A DNA stretch of 64,000 bases from CAIXOA01 sp041653635 (GCA_041653635.1 JBAZFC010000001.1:868001-932000); one strand, 5' to 3'; numbered from the stretch's first letter, positions 35,000-43,934 are shown. A program made the numbers and translations. Notes: generated from the sequence alone by a model not told the origin.

Positions 35000-35275
35000 A
35001 TGACGAAAGCGGTTGCGGAAGTGCTCCATTACCCCCGGCTGGATACGGTCATTATGGTGGAGGAGGCGATAAAGAACGCGCCGGATTACCCCACCAAGGC
35101 GAAGCTGATGAGGATTCTTCCCAAGAAGATAATGTACCAGACGCTACTTGTGATACTGGATTACCTGCAAACCTCAAACAAGATACTCATCGACAAAAGA
35201 GACGGAAAGATAGTGTGGGTTTGGAATCCGAAAGGTGTAGAAGAAATACGCCGGAAAGGGCTTATCATAAGATGA
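35000..35275 (+). CDS. small winged-helix-like protein, possible antitoxin
   Basis: 91 residues. The C-terminal part (about 45-85) reads as a winged helix: MYQTLLVILDYLQTSNKILI, KRDGKIVWVWNPKG and KGLIIR; the N-terminal part is helical. It lies 64 bases before a RelE-family toxin gene on the same strand and may be its antitoxin or regulator, though the toxin has its own TATA-like box. Confidence 0.6.
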   Translation: MTKAVAEVLHYPRLDTVIMVEEAIKNAPDYPTKAKLMRILPKKIMYQTLLVILDYLQTSNKILIDKRDGKIVWVWNPKGVEEIRRKGLIIR

Positions 35276-35339
35276 TTACTGGCATTAGTGGCGGAGAGGC
35301 CTGAATTCTTTTATAAAGCCGGAAACTTATGAAATTTTG

Positions 35340-35681
35340 ATGCATAGGAAAATTGAGGTCGGTTTTGCAGACCAGGGCATTTCGGATGCATTTGATGCGC
35401 TTAAGCACGGGAAGGGGGCGGAGCAGGAATTATACGAATCGCTCAACAAAGCTTTTGATGAGCTCAAAATGGACCCTTTATGCGGAATAAAAGTGCCAAG
35501 AAAATTATGGCCAAAAGAATATGTGAAAAAATACGGGATAGACAATCTCTGGAAATACAATCTGCCACGGGGCTGGAGAATGACGTATACGCTGCGGATG
35601 GAAGAAGTGTGCATACTCGCGGTAGCGCTTGAATGGATGGACCACAAGGATTACGAGAGGAGGTTTGGATACAGGGGCTGA
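35340..35681 (+). CDS. RelE/ParE-family toxin
   Basis: 113 residues. The end ALEWMDHKDYERRFGY is the characteristic archaeal RelE C-terminus, preceded by KYNLPRGWRMTYTLR as the beta-sheet core. RelE toxins cleave ribosome-bound mRNA. TTTTATAAAGCC lies about 25 bases before the ATG, suggesting a leaderless transcript. A TTG three bases upstream is a less likely start. The partner is unclear; the gene at 35000 is the nearest candidate. Confidence 0.75.
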   Translation: MHRKIEVGFADQGISDAFDALKHGKGAEQELYESLNKAFDELKMDPLCGIKVPRKLWPKEYVKKYGIDNLWKYNLPRGWRMTYTLRMEEVCILAVALEWMDHKDYERRFGYRG

Positions 35682-35729
35682 CTCTCCGCCAGGCCCTCCA
35701 GAAAAGATTATAAAAGAGAAAAATGGAGA

Positions 35730-36962
35730 ATGATGAATATGCGGCTGGCTTTTGCATTGATTATGCTGGGGGCGCTTGTGCTGGCGGGATGTGCGCAGCA
35801 GGATGGGCAGGCAGGGGTTCCTGCATCTGCCACACCACAACCTCCGGCAGGCCCGGAGCCGGGGGAAGGCGCGGGAGCAGCAGCCCAGCAAAATGATTCC
35901 CCGGTTGTGGCTGCGCCGGAGGGCGGCTCCCCGAAAATCGCCTCGTGGCTGGCGAAAAAAGATGAGATAATCGCAAGCGGAAAGCCTTACAGCCTGGTGA
36001 TGGCCGGATGGTTCACCCCGGAAGAGGCGGCGGCCATCAGGTCGCAGAATCCTGACACAATCCTGCTCGCGGGGCTTTCGGCGAACTGGGTGTATGAGGA
36101 GGAGGGGTGGATGGGGTTCCTGAACGCCATCGCCAATTACGGAAGCGCGGAGCCGGTGGAGATAACGGAGGATATGTACCTGCGGAAGCCGGACGGGGGA
36201 AGGTGCGCGTTCGGATGGGCTTCGGACGAGTGGGGGCACGCGGAGATATATGCGATGGACCCAAGAAGCCGGGAATGGGCCGGGATGATAAGCAATTTTT
36301 ACAAAAACGCATATGGCCAGCCACAGCATGACGGGATAATAGTGGACATGGTCACGGAGGCATCATGGTGCCCGGATGCGATAAGCGATGCGGAGTGGGT
36401 TGGAGCCACGAAATCCCTCATGGATGGGATACGGGCGCAGGATGCGCAGGGGAAAATCGCGATATTCAATGCGGGCAGGGACATTTCGCAGATTGATGAA
36501 TACGCGGAATACATGGACGGGTACGTGATGGAGAATTTCCTGGGGGAATGGGGGGCGGATTACAGGGCCGGGCTGGAGGCCGCGGAAGGCGATTATATCG
36601 TTGTCTATGCCGCGGATACAGATGACACCGGGGTGAAGAACCTCACGAGGATGAGGCTCGGGCTCACCCTGAGCATGCTCAATGACAATACATATTTTGC
36701 GTATGATTTCGGCCCGCGCGACCACGGGCAGGCATGGTGGTTCCCTGAATACGATGCGGACCTTGGGGCTCCCCTGGGCGCCTATTATGAGAAAGATGGG
36801 GCGTACTGGAGGGAATTTGAGAGGGGCATTGTGGTGAGCTCCCCGTATGCGGATGTGAATGTGGGCTTCTCAGGGGAATATTCGGACATCTCCAGCGGGA
36901 GTAGAGGAGTGGAGTTCGTGGTGGAGGCGGGGGACGGAAGGATTTTTGAGAAGGTGGAGTGA
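35730..36962 (+). CDS. lipoprotein, GHL15-like putative glycoside hydrolase
   Basis: 410 residues: a signal peptide with lipobox LVLAGC (about 21), a Pro/Gly/Ala linker to 70, then a TIM-barrel-like domain with PYSLVMAGWFTPEEAAAI, DGIIVDMVTEA, YMDGYVMENFLGEWG and TYFAYDFGPRDHGQAWW. These match the hypothetical glycosyl hydrolase GHL15 group; catalytic residues cannot be named. ATGs at 35733 and 35739 are alternative starts. The protein should be lipid-anchored outside the membrane. Confidence 0.65.
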   Translation: MMNMRLAFALIMLGALVLAGCAQQDGQAGVPASATPQPPAGPEPGEGAGAAAQQNDSPVVAAPEGGSPKIASWLAKKDEIIASGKPYSLVMAGWFTPEEAAAIRSQNPDTILLAGLSANWVYEEEGWMGFLNAIANYGSAEPVEITEDMYLRKPDGGRCAFGWASDEWGHAEIYAMDPRSREWAGMISNFYKNAYGQPQHDGIIVDMVTEASWCPDAISDAEWVGATKSLMDGIRAQDAQGKIAIFNAGRDISQIDEYAEYMDGYVMENFLGEWGADYRAGLEAAEGDYIVVYAADTDDTGVKNLTRMRLGLTLSMLNDNTYFAYDFGPRDHGQAWWFPEYDADLGAPLGAYYEKDGAYWREFERGIVVSSPYADVNVGFSGEYSDISSGSRGVEFVVEAGDGRIFEKVE

Positions 36963-36988
36963 AACAGGGCATCATGATTTGAAAAAAC

Positions 36989-38287
36989 TTATCTTTGCCT
37001 GTGGTGGCCCCTGTGCCATTGCTTCTTTGGGCGCTTGTTGCTGTGCCTCCTGCCGCCGTGCCCAAATCCCGGGCCATAAGCCGGGCCTTGCCCGGAACCT
37101 TCATGCCCGGAGCCGTGGCTTGAGCCCCCGTGAGAAGAACCCCCGTGCCCGGAACCCACGTGTTCCGAACCCTCGTGCCAGGAATGCTCGCGTCCCGGAT
37201 TTCCATAATTGGAACGCCTGTGCTGCTGCCCCTGTTGGCGGGGCGGGGGCGCATCGTGCGATACGAATGTAATCACTTTTCCTTCGGCGCCCATCCTCCC
37301 TGTGCGGCCGGCCCTGTGCATATGGGTTAACTTGTCCTCAGCCTCATCGTAGTTTATGATAAGCCCGACATCATCTATATGCAGCCCGCGGGAGGCGACA
37401 TTTGTCGCCACCAAAACCCGAACCTCGTTTATCTTGAACCTTTCAATCATGCGCGTCCTTTTCGGCTGTTCCATGTCCCCATGGAGCATTCCCACGTGGG
37501 GAATGTTGGCCTCCTCCAGCTTGCGCTTCAATTTCATCACGCCTCTCCGCGTGCGTGCAAATACAAGAGTCTTTATGCCGGGGTGGAGCTGGAGCGCTTC
37601 CAGCAATTTGGGAACCTTCTGCACATGAGGGACGTCAATCCGCTCCTCTTTTATGCTTGAGACGGTCCTCATCTCCCCGACTTCAATCAATTCCGAATTG
37701 GGAATATACCTGGATGCAATCTGCTTTATCTCCGCATCAACGGTGGCGGAAAAGAGAAGCGTGAGGCGGTCGGAGGGCAGATTGTCCAGTATGCCGAAGA
37801 CCTCCTTCCTGAAGCCGATGTCAAGCATGTGGTCCGCCTCATCCAGGACAACGGCGTTGAATTTGGACAAATAAACGGTGCCGCGGTTGCACAGGTCTAC
37901 GAGACGACCGGGGGTGGCAACTAAAATATCATAACTCTTCTGGAGGTCCCTTATCTGGAATATCAATTTCTGCCCGCCGAATGCTGCGCGCACGTTCAGC
38001 CCGTGGGGAAGCCCCAGCTTGCGCAATTCCTCGCAAACCTGGAGCGCAAGCTCGCGCGTGGGCACGAGGACGAGCGCCTTGGAAGTGGTTTTGGCGGCAA
38101 TCCTCTCAATCAAACCTATTCCGAAGGCTGCTGTTTTGCCCGTTCCGGTCTGGCTGCGCACGATGAGGTTTTTCCCCTCGATTATCTTGGGAATCGCCTT
38201 CACCTGCACTTCCGTGGGCTCCTCATACCCCAAATCGGCTATGGATTTCAGGGTTTTAGCTGAAAGCTTCAAATCTGCAAATTTCAT
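36989..38287 (-). CDS. DEAD-box RNA helicase with Gly/Ser/His-rich tail
   Basis: 432 residues. All superfamily 2 motifs are present: Q-region FADLKLSAKTLKSIADLGYE, Walker A SQTGTGKTAA (about 46), DEAD (about 147), SAT, and HRAGRTGRMG. After about residue 360 comes a low-complexity tail of Ser/His/Gly with tandem HGGSSHG-type units and a basic end, an RNA-binding tail as in CsdA/DeaD helicases. It unwinds RNA duplexes. ATG 38287 is preferred over 38326. Confidence 0.93.
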   Translation of the reverse strand: MKFADLKLSAKTLKSIADLGYEEPTEVQVKAIPKIIEGKNLIVRSQTGTGKTAAFGIGLIERIAAKTTSKALVLVPTRELALQVCEELRKLGLPHGLNVRAAFGGQKLIFQIRDLQKSYDILVATPGRLVDLCNRGTVYLSKFNAVVLDEADHMLDIGFRKEVFGILDNLPSDRLTLLFSATVDAEIKQIASRYIPNSELIEVGEMRTVSSIKEERIDVPHVQKVPKLLEALQLHPGIKTLVFARTRRGVMKLKRKLEEANIPHVGMLHGDMEQPKRTRMIERFKINEVRVLVATNVASRGLHIDDVGLIINYDEAEDKLTHMHRAGRTGRMGAEGKVITFVSHDAPPPRQQGQQHRRSNYGNPGREHSWHEGSEHVGSGHGGSSHGGSSHGSGHEGSGQGPAYGPGFGHGGRRHSNKRPKKQWHRGHHRQR

Positions 38288-38460
38288 CTTAATCACTTTT
38301 TTTGGAAACCGTTTATCTAAAACCACGGCAGTTCTTTAACCCATTGCTTGCGCGAAGGATTTGAAAGCCGGTTGCTTAGAGCAAGGGTTTTCTTTTCTTT
38401 ATGTTATTTAATTGTGTTTAAACCTGTTTAAAAGAGTATGGTATGCGCCATTCCCGGCAT

Positions 38461-39114
38461 CTAGGCCCGTCCCTTTTCCGCTTCATATTGGCAGGGGGTG
38501 GGGTTTGCAGGAATCTCTTTTGAATCAATTGTGATTTTGGATATCCTTCCGCGCGGGTACAAGCCAACTGGGCCGAGCATGAACATCGCGCTGTCCGGCT
38601 GCGCATTCTCTTCCATGTCCTTCAGGGTTGCGGGGCGTATCTTCTCCACTTCCGGGCTCTCGCCCACGATATAAACGCAACTGAAGTCGGGAAGCTCGCG
38701 CCTCAATATGCGTGCGGCCTCCTCGCGGGGTATCTGAACGAGTATGTCGCTGTTTGACAGGAGCTCATTGACGCCCTTTTCATCCGCCCACATCACCCTT
38801 ATGAAGAATTCCGTGTGCTCTATGGACAGGCTCGCGCCATTCACGGAAGTCAGCTCAAGCTCTTCCTTTTTGCATTTGTTCCCGCGGGGGGTAAGTCCAT
38901 CATGCTCAGAGACTTTTGCGGAATAGAGCGCCAGCCCTTCCCGTGAGGACCGCGGGCGGGAATAGTGCGGCTCAGGGCCTATTTTGTGTTGGGAAGTGAC
39001 GGGCATGCCCCTCTTTCTGAGGGCATCCGCCTCCAGAGGAAGCACGTTGAGATGCCTGACGAAAGAAGGTGCGTACTCACGCGATGGATTTCTTGGATCC
39101 ACGAGCTTTGCCAT
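38461..39114 (-). CDS. hypothetical protein
   Basis: 217 residues, soluble and charged, no recognised domain. Two beta-rich stretches (TEFFIRVMWADEKGVNELL and CVYIVGESPEVEKI) suggest an alpha/beta core of about 120 residues from position 75. The first 70 residues are Arg/Pro-rich and probably flexible. It stands between the helicase gene and the PEBP lipoprotein, same strand, without close spacing. Confidence 0.5.
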   Translation of the reverse strand: MAKLVDPRNPSREYAPSFVRHLNVLPLEADALRKRGMPVTSQHKIGPEPHYSRPRSSREGLALYSAKVSEHDGLTPRGNKCKKEELELTSVNGASLSIEHTEFFIRVMWADEKGVNELLSNSDILVQIPREEAARILRRELPDFSCVYIVGESPEVEKIRPATLKDMEENAQPDSAMFMLGPVGLYPRGRISKITIDSKEIPANPTPCQYEAEKGRA

Positions 39115-39158
39115 GGTAATAATGTGTTAGAAAGGGTTTATAAATGCTAGTAAAAGGT

Positions 39159-39677
39159 TTATCCCCGCCCGTATCTGCCGCGCAATTCCGCCTGCCCAAG
39201 GATGTGCCCCTGCATCGCGGCATCCAATTGTTCTTTTGTGGAACCGGCGGAAAGGTTGAGCATGGAATCCAACGCATAAACCGTAAAACGGTAATTGTGC
39301 GCGGGGCCCGGGGGAGGGCAAGGGCCGCCATATCCGCTCCTTCCAAAATTGTTCTTTCCTGAGGTTCCGGGGGAAGCCCCTTCTGCGATGGAGGTGGTTC
39401 CGGCTGGAATATTCCATAAAACCCAATGCACGAATTTTCCTGAGGGAGAATCAGGGTCGTCCAAAACAAGTGCAAATGACTTCGTCCCGTTGGGCGCGGC
39501 GCTTATCCTGAGCGCGGGGCTCACATCCTGTCCATCACATCCATATTTTAGAGGAATATTCCCTCCATTTGCAAACGCGGGGCTTTCCAGTTTCATTTCG
39601 CTCACCTCAAAAGGGATTTCCTGCTGCGCACATCCCACTAAAAGAAAGAAGAAAAGCAACAGCGGAACCCCTTTCAT
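39159..39677 (-). CDS. PEBP (YbhB/YbcL) family lipoprotein
   Basis: 172 residues: a signal peptide with lipobox LLVGC (Cys 16), then a phosphatidylethanolamine-binding-protein fold with CDGQDVSPALRIS, DDPDSPSGKFVHWVLWNIP and GYGGPCPPPGPAHNYRFTVYALD. These are the conserved ligand-pocket words of the bacterial/archaeal YbhB branch. The length fits. Lipid anchoring of a PEBP protein outside the membrane is notable but known in other prokaryotes. Confidence 0.93.
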   Translation of the reverse strand: MKGVPLLLFFFLLVGCAQQEIPFEVSEMKLESPAFANGGNIPLKYGCDGQDVSPALRISAAPNGTKSFALVLDDPDSPSGKFVHWVLWNIPAGTTSIAEGASPGTSGKNNFGRSGYGGPCPPPGPAHNYRFTVYALDSMLNLSAGSTKEQLDAAMQGHILGQAELRGRYGRG

Positions 39678-39716
39678 CGGCTCGGCATTGGCAGGCAGAA
39701 TTTTAATATTGCACGC

Positions 39717-40181
39717 CTACTTCCGGGACGGGAACTGCTTTCCTCCCGCCTTGGGTTTCTCAGGCTTCTCCTCTTCCTCTTCACGTGCCTGCGCAGCCCC
39801 GGGCCTGCCCCCAACGCGCCTCTCCACCTCGCGCTGGATGTGTTCCTCCCTCTCTTTGTGCATCTCGGCAGCCGTTTCCATGGTATGCTTCCCATAGAAC
39901 AAGCCGCTGAGGAACATCAGGACGGAGATGAGAAGGAGCGTAAGCGGAAGGCCGAGGTAGAGCATCGGCAGGATGCTCGTGGCTATCTGATCCCTTATCT
40001 CGTTGAAGCCCTGCGGGACATAAAGGCCGCAGGTGTTGATGCTCTCCACGCTGTTGGCCGAGAAAAAGGAAATCAGCAGGTTGCCCACGTAGCCCAGATA
40101 GGTCAGTGCGTAGTAAAGGCCGCCTACCAGCACAACCACAGCCAGAATCCCCAATGCAAGTGCAAGTATCTTGTTTTTCAT
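39717..40181 (-). CDS. two-helix membrane protein with coiled tail
   Basis: 154 residues: hydrophobic helices at about 5-27 and 75-97, with a small exposed domain between carrying CGLYVPQGFNEIRDQIA, and a highly charged helical cytosolic tail (EMHKEREEHIQREVERR and a run of Glu). No recognised family; membrane organisation or a scaffolding role is only a guess. ATG 40181 is preferred over 40187. Confidence 0.55.
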   Translation of the reverse strand: MKNKILALALGILAVVVLVGGLYYALTYLGYVGNLLISFFSANSVESINTCGLYVPQGFNEIRDQIATSILPMLYLGLPLTLLLISVLMFLSGLFYGKHTMETAAEMHKEREEHIQREVERRVGGRPGAAQAREEEEEKPEKPKAGGKQFPSRK

Positions 40182-40260
40182 ATGCATCCCCAGAACCGGT
40201 CAGCTTTAACATTTATAAAATATGCTGGGAGGCCAAGAATAAAAATGAAAAAAGAAGGAT

Positions 40261-41259
40261 TCACTCTGGCTCGGTTGCGCCCGTGGCGCATTTCCACTCA
40301 ACGCTCGCGGTCTGGGAGTTCACGTTTATCACGCAATGGGGCGTGCAGTCCTCCACAGGCAGCGTCGGGTCTATGCCGAACCACCATGTCCCGGTGTTGG
40401 TGTCGCATGTGTATGCGGCGCCGTTTATCGTGCCGAGGCTCCTGCATACTATGCTGTCCCTGGTCGCGATGTTGAACGCGCGGGACTTGCTCAGGCTCTT
40501 GTTCGTGGCCGCGGAAAAGCATGCGTCCCCGCCTGCATTCACCGGAGGCAGCCCGGGCAGCACATACGTCCCCATCTCAAGGCCGGTACAGCGGTAATTC
40601 ACTTCTGCCATGCCGGAGTTCACATTGACCACGCATGCGGGTGAGCAGCCTTCCCTCGGAATGGTTGTGTCAAGCCCTATCCACCAGGTGCCCGAGTTCT
40701 CGTTGCACGCAACGTCAGCCCTGTCAAGCGTCCCTTCGTTCATGCACCCGCTTGCCTCGGCCGCAACATATGCCTCGCCAAGGGTCATGCTGACGCCGAA
40801 CCCGGAATAGGAGCACTCCTGGCTCTCATCGGGCATTATGAGCCCGGTGCACATCCAGTTGATTTCCGCGGTGCGCGTGTCCTCGCTGACCACGCACGCC
40901 GGGGAGCATCCCTGTCGCACTATGTCCGTCCCGAACCACCACGTCTTGGAGTTCTCGTTGTACGTGGCAGCCGCGGCTGTCAGCGCACCCTCGTCCATGC
41001 ACGGGCTGGACTCCGCGATTGCGCGGGCCTGCGCCTCGGTCAGTGCGGGGCACGGGGTTTCCCATGACCTCACGCACTCCTGCCTGGACTCGCACCAGGT
41101 GTACCCAGCGGAGGGGATGCAGCCATGCGCGTCCCTGTCGCTTCCCGGCGGCTGGGACTGGTTCTCCGAAGGAGCCGCTGCTGGCGGCTGTTCCTGCTGG
41201 GCGCACCCTGCTAGGACCAGGAGCGCGGCCAACCCAAATGCAAATAGGATCTGTTTCAT
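40261..41259 (-). CDS. lipoprotein with three cysteine repeat modules
   Basis: 332 residues: a signal peptide and lipobox VLAGC (about 19), a Pro/Ser linker, a Cys segment with GYTWCESRQECV, then three repeats of about 85 residues. Each repeat has an alpha-helical lead, a TWW[FI]G[TLI]D stretch, C-[ST]-P-x-CVV/I, a strand and W/Y-x-CTG. Each repeat would make one or two disulfides. The same module occurs alone in the small lipoprotein at 43629. The overall pattern is PepSY-like; function unknown. Confidence 0.72.
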   Translation of the reverse strand: MKQILFAFGLAALLVLAGCAQQEQPPAAAPSENQSQPPGSDRDAHGCIPSAGYTWCESRQECVRSWETPCPALTEAQARAIAESSPCMDEGALTAAAATYNENSKTWWFGTDIVRQGCSPACVVSEDTRTAEINWMCTGLIMPDESQECSYSGFGVSMTLGEAYVAAEASGCMNEGTLDRADVACNENSGTWWIGLDTTIPREGCSPACVVNVNSGMAEVNYRCTGLEMGTYVLPGLPPVNAGGDACFSAATNKSLSKSRAFNIATRDSIVCRSLGTINGAAYTCDTNTGTWWFGIDPTLPVEDCTPHCVINVNSQTASVEWKCATGATEPE

Positions 41260-41332
41260 GGTACCACGCGGGGAATAAGAAGGATGAAATATAAAAAAGG
41301 AGCGGATGGTTCAAAACGCAGGCAACCGGGCC

Positions 41333-42493
41333 TCAAAGCCCGGCCTCGCCCCTGAGCTTCTCCGCCATGTTTGTTTTCTCCCAGGTGAATTCCGGCTCCG
41401 TGCGGCCGAAATGCCCGTAGCACGCCGTCTTTTTGTAGATGGGGCGGAGCAAATCCAGGTTGGCAATCATGTCCGCGGGCTTGAAGGAGAAATTATCCAC
41501 TATCAGCTTCTCTATTTTCTCCACCGGGATTTTTGCCGTGCCCCTCGTGTCCACGAACACGGAGAGGGGCTTCGCAACCCCTATCACATATGAGATTTGC
41601 ACTTCACAAATATCCGCAAGCCCTGCGGCGACAACGTTCTTTGCAACCCAGCGGGCGGTGTAGGCGCCGGAGCGGTCCACCTTGGAAGGGTCCTTCCCGG
41701 AGAAGCAGCCGCCGCCGTGGTGGCCCCTTCCGCCATATGTATCCACTATGATTTTGCGGCCGGTCACCCCGGTGTCCGCAGTCGGGCCCCCAAGGACGAA
41801 TTTCCCGGTGCCGTTCACGTGCACCACGGTGTTCGCATCAAAATAATCTCCGCAAACGGGCTTGACCACGTGCTCAACCACGTCTTTCTTTATCTTGTCC
41901 AGCGTAACGTTTTCGTCGTGCTGGGTGGCGACGACAACAGTATGGGCGCGGGAGGGCTTGTGGTCCTTATACTCTATTGTGACCTGCGTCTTCCCGTCCG
42001 GGCGCAAATAAGGAATAGTGCCATCCTTGCGCACTTCCGCCAATCTGCGTGCCAACTTATGCGATAACATTATAGGAAGGGGCATCAGCTCCGGCGTTTC
42101 CCTGTTCGCATATCCGAACATTATGCCCTGGTCCCCCGCGCCCTGCTCGTGCCCTGCGCTCGCATTTACGCCCTGGGCGATGTCCGGGGACTGGGATGTT
42201 ATGGAGGCGAGGACGCCGCACGTTCGGTAGTCAAAAAGGTATTCGGGCTTTGTGTAGCCGATGTCCTTTATCGTGTCCCGCACCACCTTCTGGAATTCCA
42301 CGTATCCAGCGGTGGTTATTTCGCCCATCACAATCATGAGGCCGGCCGTGGCAGCGGTCTCCACCGCGACGCGGGACTTCCTGTCCTGCTTAAGCAGCTC
42401 ATCAAGGACCGCGTCCGAGACCTGGTCGCACATCTTGTCCGGGTGCCCCTCGGTAACCGACTCCGATGTGAACAAATAATTCTTGCTGGACAT
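41333..42493 (-). CDS. metK: S-adenosylmethionine synthetase, bacterial type
   Basis: 386 residues with the bacterial/eukaryotic MAT motifs: SVTEGHPDKMCDQVSDAVLD, GAGDQGIMFGYA and the P-loop-like GGRGHHGGGCFSGKDPSKVD. It makes SAM from methionine and ATP. Most archaea use the distinct archaeal MAT of about 400 residues; the bacterial version here is a lineage marker or a transfer. The length matches bacterial MetK. It stands alone on the minus strand. Confidence 0.96.
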   Translation of the reverse strand: MSSKNYLFTSESVTEGHPDKMCDQVSDAVLDELLKQDRKSRVAVETAATAGLMIVMGEITTAGYVEFQKVVRDTIKDIGYTKPEYLFDYRTCGVLASITSQSPDIAQGVNASAGHEQGAGDQGIMFGYANRETPELMPLPIMLSHKLARRLAEVRKDGTIPYLRPDGKTQVTIEYKDHKPSRAHTVVVATQHDENVTLDKIKKDVVEHVVKPVCGDYFDANTVVHVNGTGKFVLGGPTADTGVTGRKIIVDTYGGRGHHGGGCFSGKDPSKVDRSGAYTARWVAKNVVAAGLADICEVQISYVIGVAKPLSVFVDTRGTAKIPVEKIEKLIVDNFSFKPADMIANLDLLRPIYKKTACYGHFGRTEPEFTWEKTNMAEKLRGEAGL

Positions 42494-42582
42494 CTAAATC
42501 ACGGAAATGCTACCAATTCCGGGTATAAATAGGTTTCTGAAAGCATTATTCCTATAAGAATAAAAGGCAAATATAAAATGAA

Positions 42583-42858
42583 TCACTTGCGGCCGGTGGC
42601 CTTGATGATGTGCCAGCCGAACTGCGTCTTCACGGGCTTGGAGAGCTCCCCGTCCTTGAGGGAGAAGGCGGCGTCCTCAAACTCCTTGACCATCTGCCCC
42701 TTGCCGAAGAAGCCCAGGTCCCCGCCGTTCTTGCCGCTCGGGCATGAGGAATACCTCTTCGCCATCTCGGAGAAATCCTTGCCCTTCTTTATCTCCTCAA
42801 TGATGCGGTTTGCCTCGCGCTCGTTGGAAACGAGGATGTGGCTCGCGCGGACCATCAT
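42583..42858 (-). CDS. parvulin-type peptidyl-prolyl isomerase
   Basis: 91 residues, a bare parvulin domain: RASHILVSNEREANRI, GDLGFFGKGQMVKEFEDAAF and the C-terminal TQFGWHIIKATGR. The active-site His pair (HILV and WHII) is present. The stop codon of the upstream 56-residue gene overlaps its start, so it is translationally coupled. Cytosolic: no signal peptide. Confidence 0.95.
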   Translation of the reverse strand: MMVRASHILVSNEREANRIIEEIKKGKDFSEMAKRYSSCPSGKNGGDLGFFGKGQMVKEFEDAAFSLKDGELSKPVKTQFGWHIIKATGRK

Positions 42859-43025
42859 TCCGAAGAACCTTCCTCTTCCTCTGCGAATTTCTTTATGGCG
42901 TCAAAGTTCTCCACTATGAGGCGCGCCTTGCCCTTCCCGAAGCTGAACGGATACTTGTCCTCATCGGTCCTTTTAAGGATAATCAGCCTGTTCCCCTTGT
43001 ATTCCCCATATTCCACTATAGACAT
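42855..43025 (-). CDS. 56-residue conserved-looking small protein
   Basis: ATG 43025 to a TGA at 42855 that overlaps the parvulin ATG (ATGA-type coupling). The protein is MSIVEYGEYKGNRLIILK, followed by DEDKYPFSFGKGKARLIV and an acidic Glu-rich end: a compact beta-rich domain of the sort seen in many archaeal mini-proteins. A leader with TATA sequence lies before it. It was missed by simple long-frame criteria. Confidence 0.72.
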   Translation of the reverse strand: MSIVEYGEYKGNRLIILKRTDEDKYPFSFGKGKARLIVENFDAIKKFAEEEEGSSE

Positions 43026-43097
43026 AACATCACTGAAAGACTAGTGTAATTGATAATCCTTTAATAGCGATGCTTCCAATCACTTTCCGGTGATTGA

Positions 43098-43403
43098 TTG
43101 GGATTCGTCCATGAATTCAAGGACTTTCTGACAGAGTATAAGGTAATCGGGCTTGCAATCGCCTTCATCATGGGCGCGGCAATCACCGATTTGGTCAAGT
43201 CGCTGGTGAACAACGTGATAATGCCGGTGCTGACCTTCTTCATCCCGGGAGGCGCGTGGCAGGCGGCGACGTTCTCGCTGGGCGCCATTGTAATAAGCTG
43301 GGGTGCGTTCCTCGGTGCGCTCATAAACTTCATCATCATCGCGATCGTGGTGTTCATGATTGCGAAGGCGGTGCTGAAGGAGGAGAAAGTAACAAAGAAA
43401 TGA
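43098..43403 (+). CDS. mscL: large-conductance mechanosensitive channel MscL
   Basis: 101 residues: the MscL layout of an amphipathic N-terminus EFKDFLTEYKVIGLAIAFIMG, TM1 with the gate stretch, a short periplasmic loop and TM2 (INFIIIAIVVFMIAKAVLK) ending in a basic tail. The start is TTG at 43098: a TGA in frame directly precedes it and GGTGAT sits at Shine-Dalgarno distance; no ATG fits. The channel opens under membrane tension and releases solutes on osmotic downshock. Confidence 0.88.
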   Translation: MGFVHEFKDFLTEYKVIGLAIAFIMGAAITDLVKSLVNNVIMPVLTFFIPGGAWQAATFSLGAIVISWGAFLGALINFIIIAIVVFMIAKAVLKEEKVTKK

Positions 43404-43413
43404 GGATGGTCTA

Positions 43414-43608
43414 ATGGAAGGCAGGATGAAATGCAAGTGCGGGAATGAAATTGTCATTGCCGGAGGGACCGGCGCCGAGGAATACAGCCTTAAGGCGAAG
43501 GGCGGGGAGCTGGAGAAGGGGCAGGGGTTCCTGCGCGTCACCTGCGGGAAGTGCGGCAAGGAAGTGGGAAAGATAAACCTCTACAAGCAGGTGGAGAAGA
43601 AGGATTAA
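43414..43608 (+). CDS. zinc-ribbon protein
   Basis: 64 residues: CKCGNEIVI and CGKCGKEVGKI form a two-knuckle zinc ribbon of typical spacing (about 33 residues apart). The start may be 43414 or the ATG at 43426 (MKCKCGNE), which has an AGGCAGG stretch just upstream. It follows mscL by 10 bases and is likely in the same transcript. Confidence 0.72.
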   Translation: MEGRMKCKCGNEIVIAGGTGAEEYSLKAKGGELEKGQGFLRVTCGKCGKEVGKINLYKQVEKKD

Positions 43609-43628
43609 ACGGGTTGTTTATCTATTGT

Positions 43629-43895
43629 TCAGACCTCTGCGCCAAGGCACATCCACTGCGCCTCCACGCTGCCGTTCTGCTTTATGACGCAGACGCCGTT
43701 GCAGTGGCCCTTGAGGCGTATCCACCATACCCCGTCCTCCTGGTTGTATCCGTAATCATTCGTGAGGTTCGCACTCTGGGTGCATTCGCTGTTGAGCGCC
43801 AGCTCGTACGCACGGTCAAAGCCCATGGGCTGGGACGCACATCCCGCAAGCACCAGGAAAGACGCCAGGCAGAACGCAAAGATTGCAGCTTTCAT
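43629..43895 (-). CDS. small lipoprotein with one cysteine module
   Basis: 88 residues: signal peptide MKAAIFAFCLASFLVLAGC with the lipobox VLAGC, then a single copy of the cysteine module seen three times in the lipoprotein at 40261: DGVWWIRLKGHCNGVCVIKQ and VEAQWMCLG. The start at 43895 gives the tight signal peptide; 43919 is a longer alternative. Confidence 0.75.
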   Translation of the reverse strand: MKAAIFAFCLASFLVLAGCASQPMGFDRAYELALNSECTQSANLTNDYGYNQEDGVWWIRLKGHCNGVCVIKQNGSVEAQWMCLGAEV

Positions 43896-43934
43896 GTTCT
43901 CACGCGCATCTATTTCCATGCGGATTTAATAACC

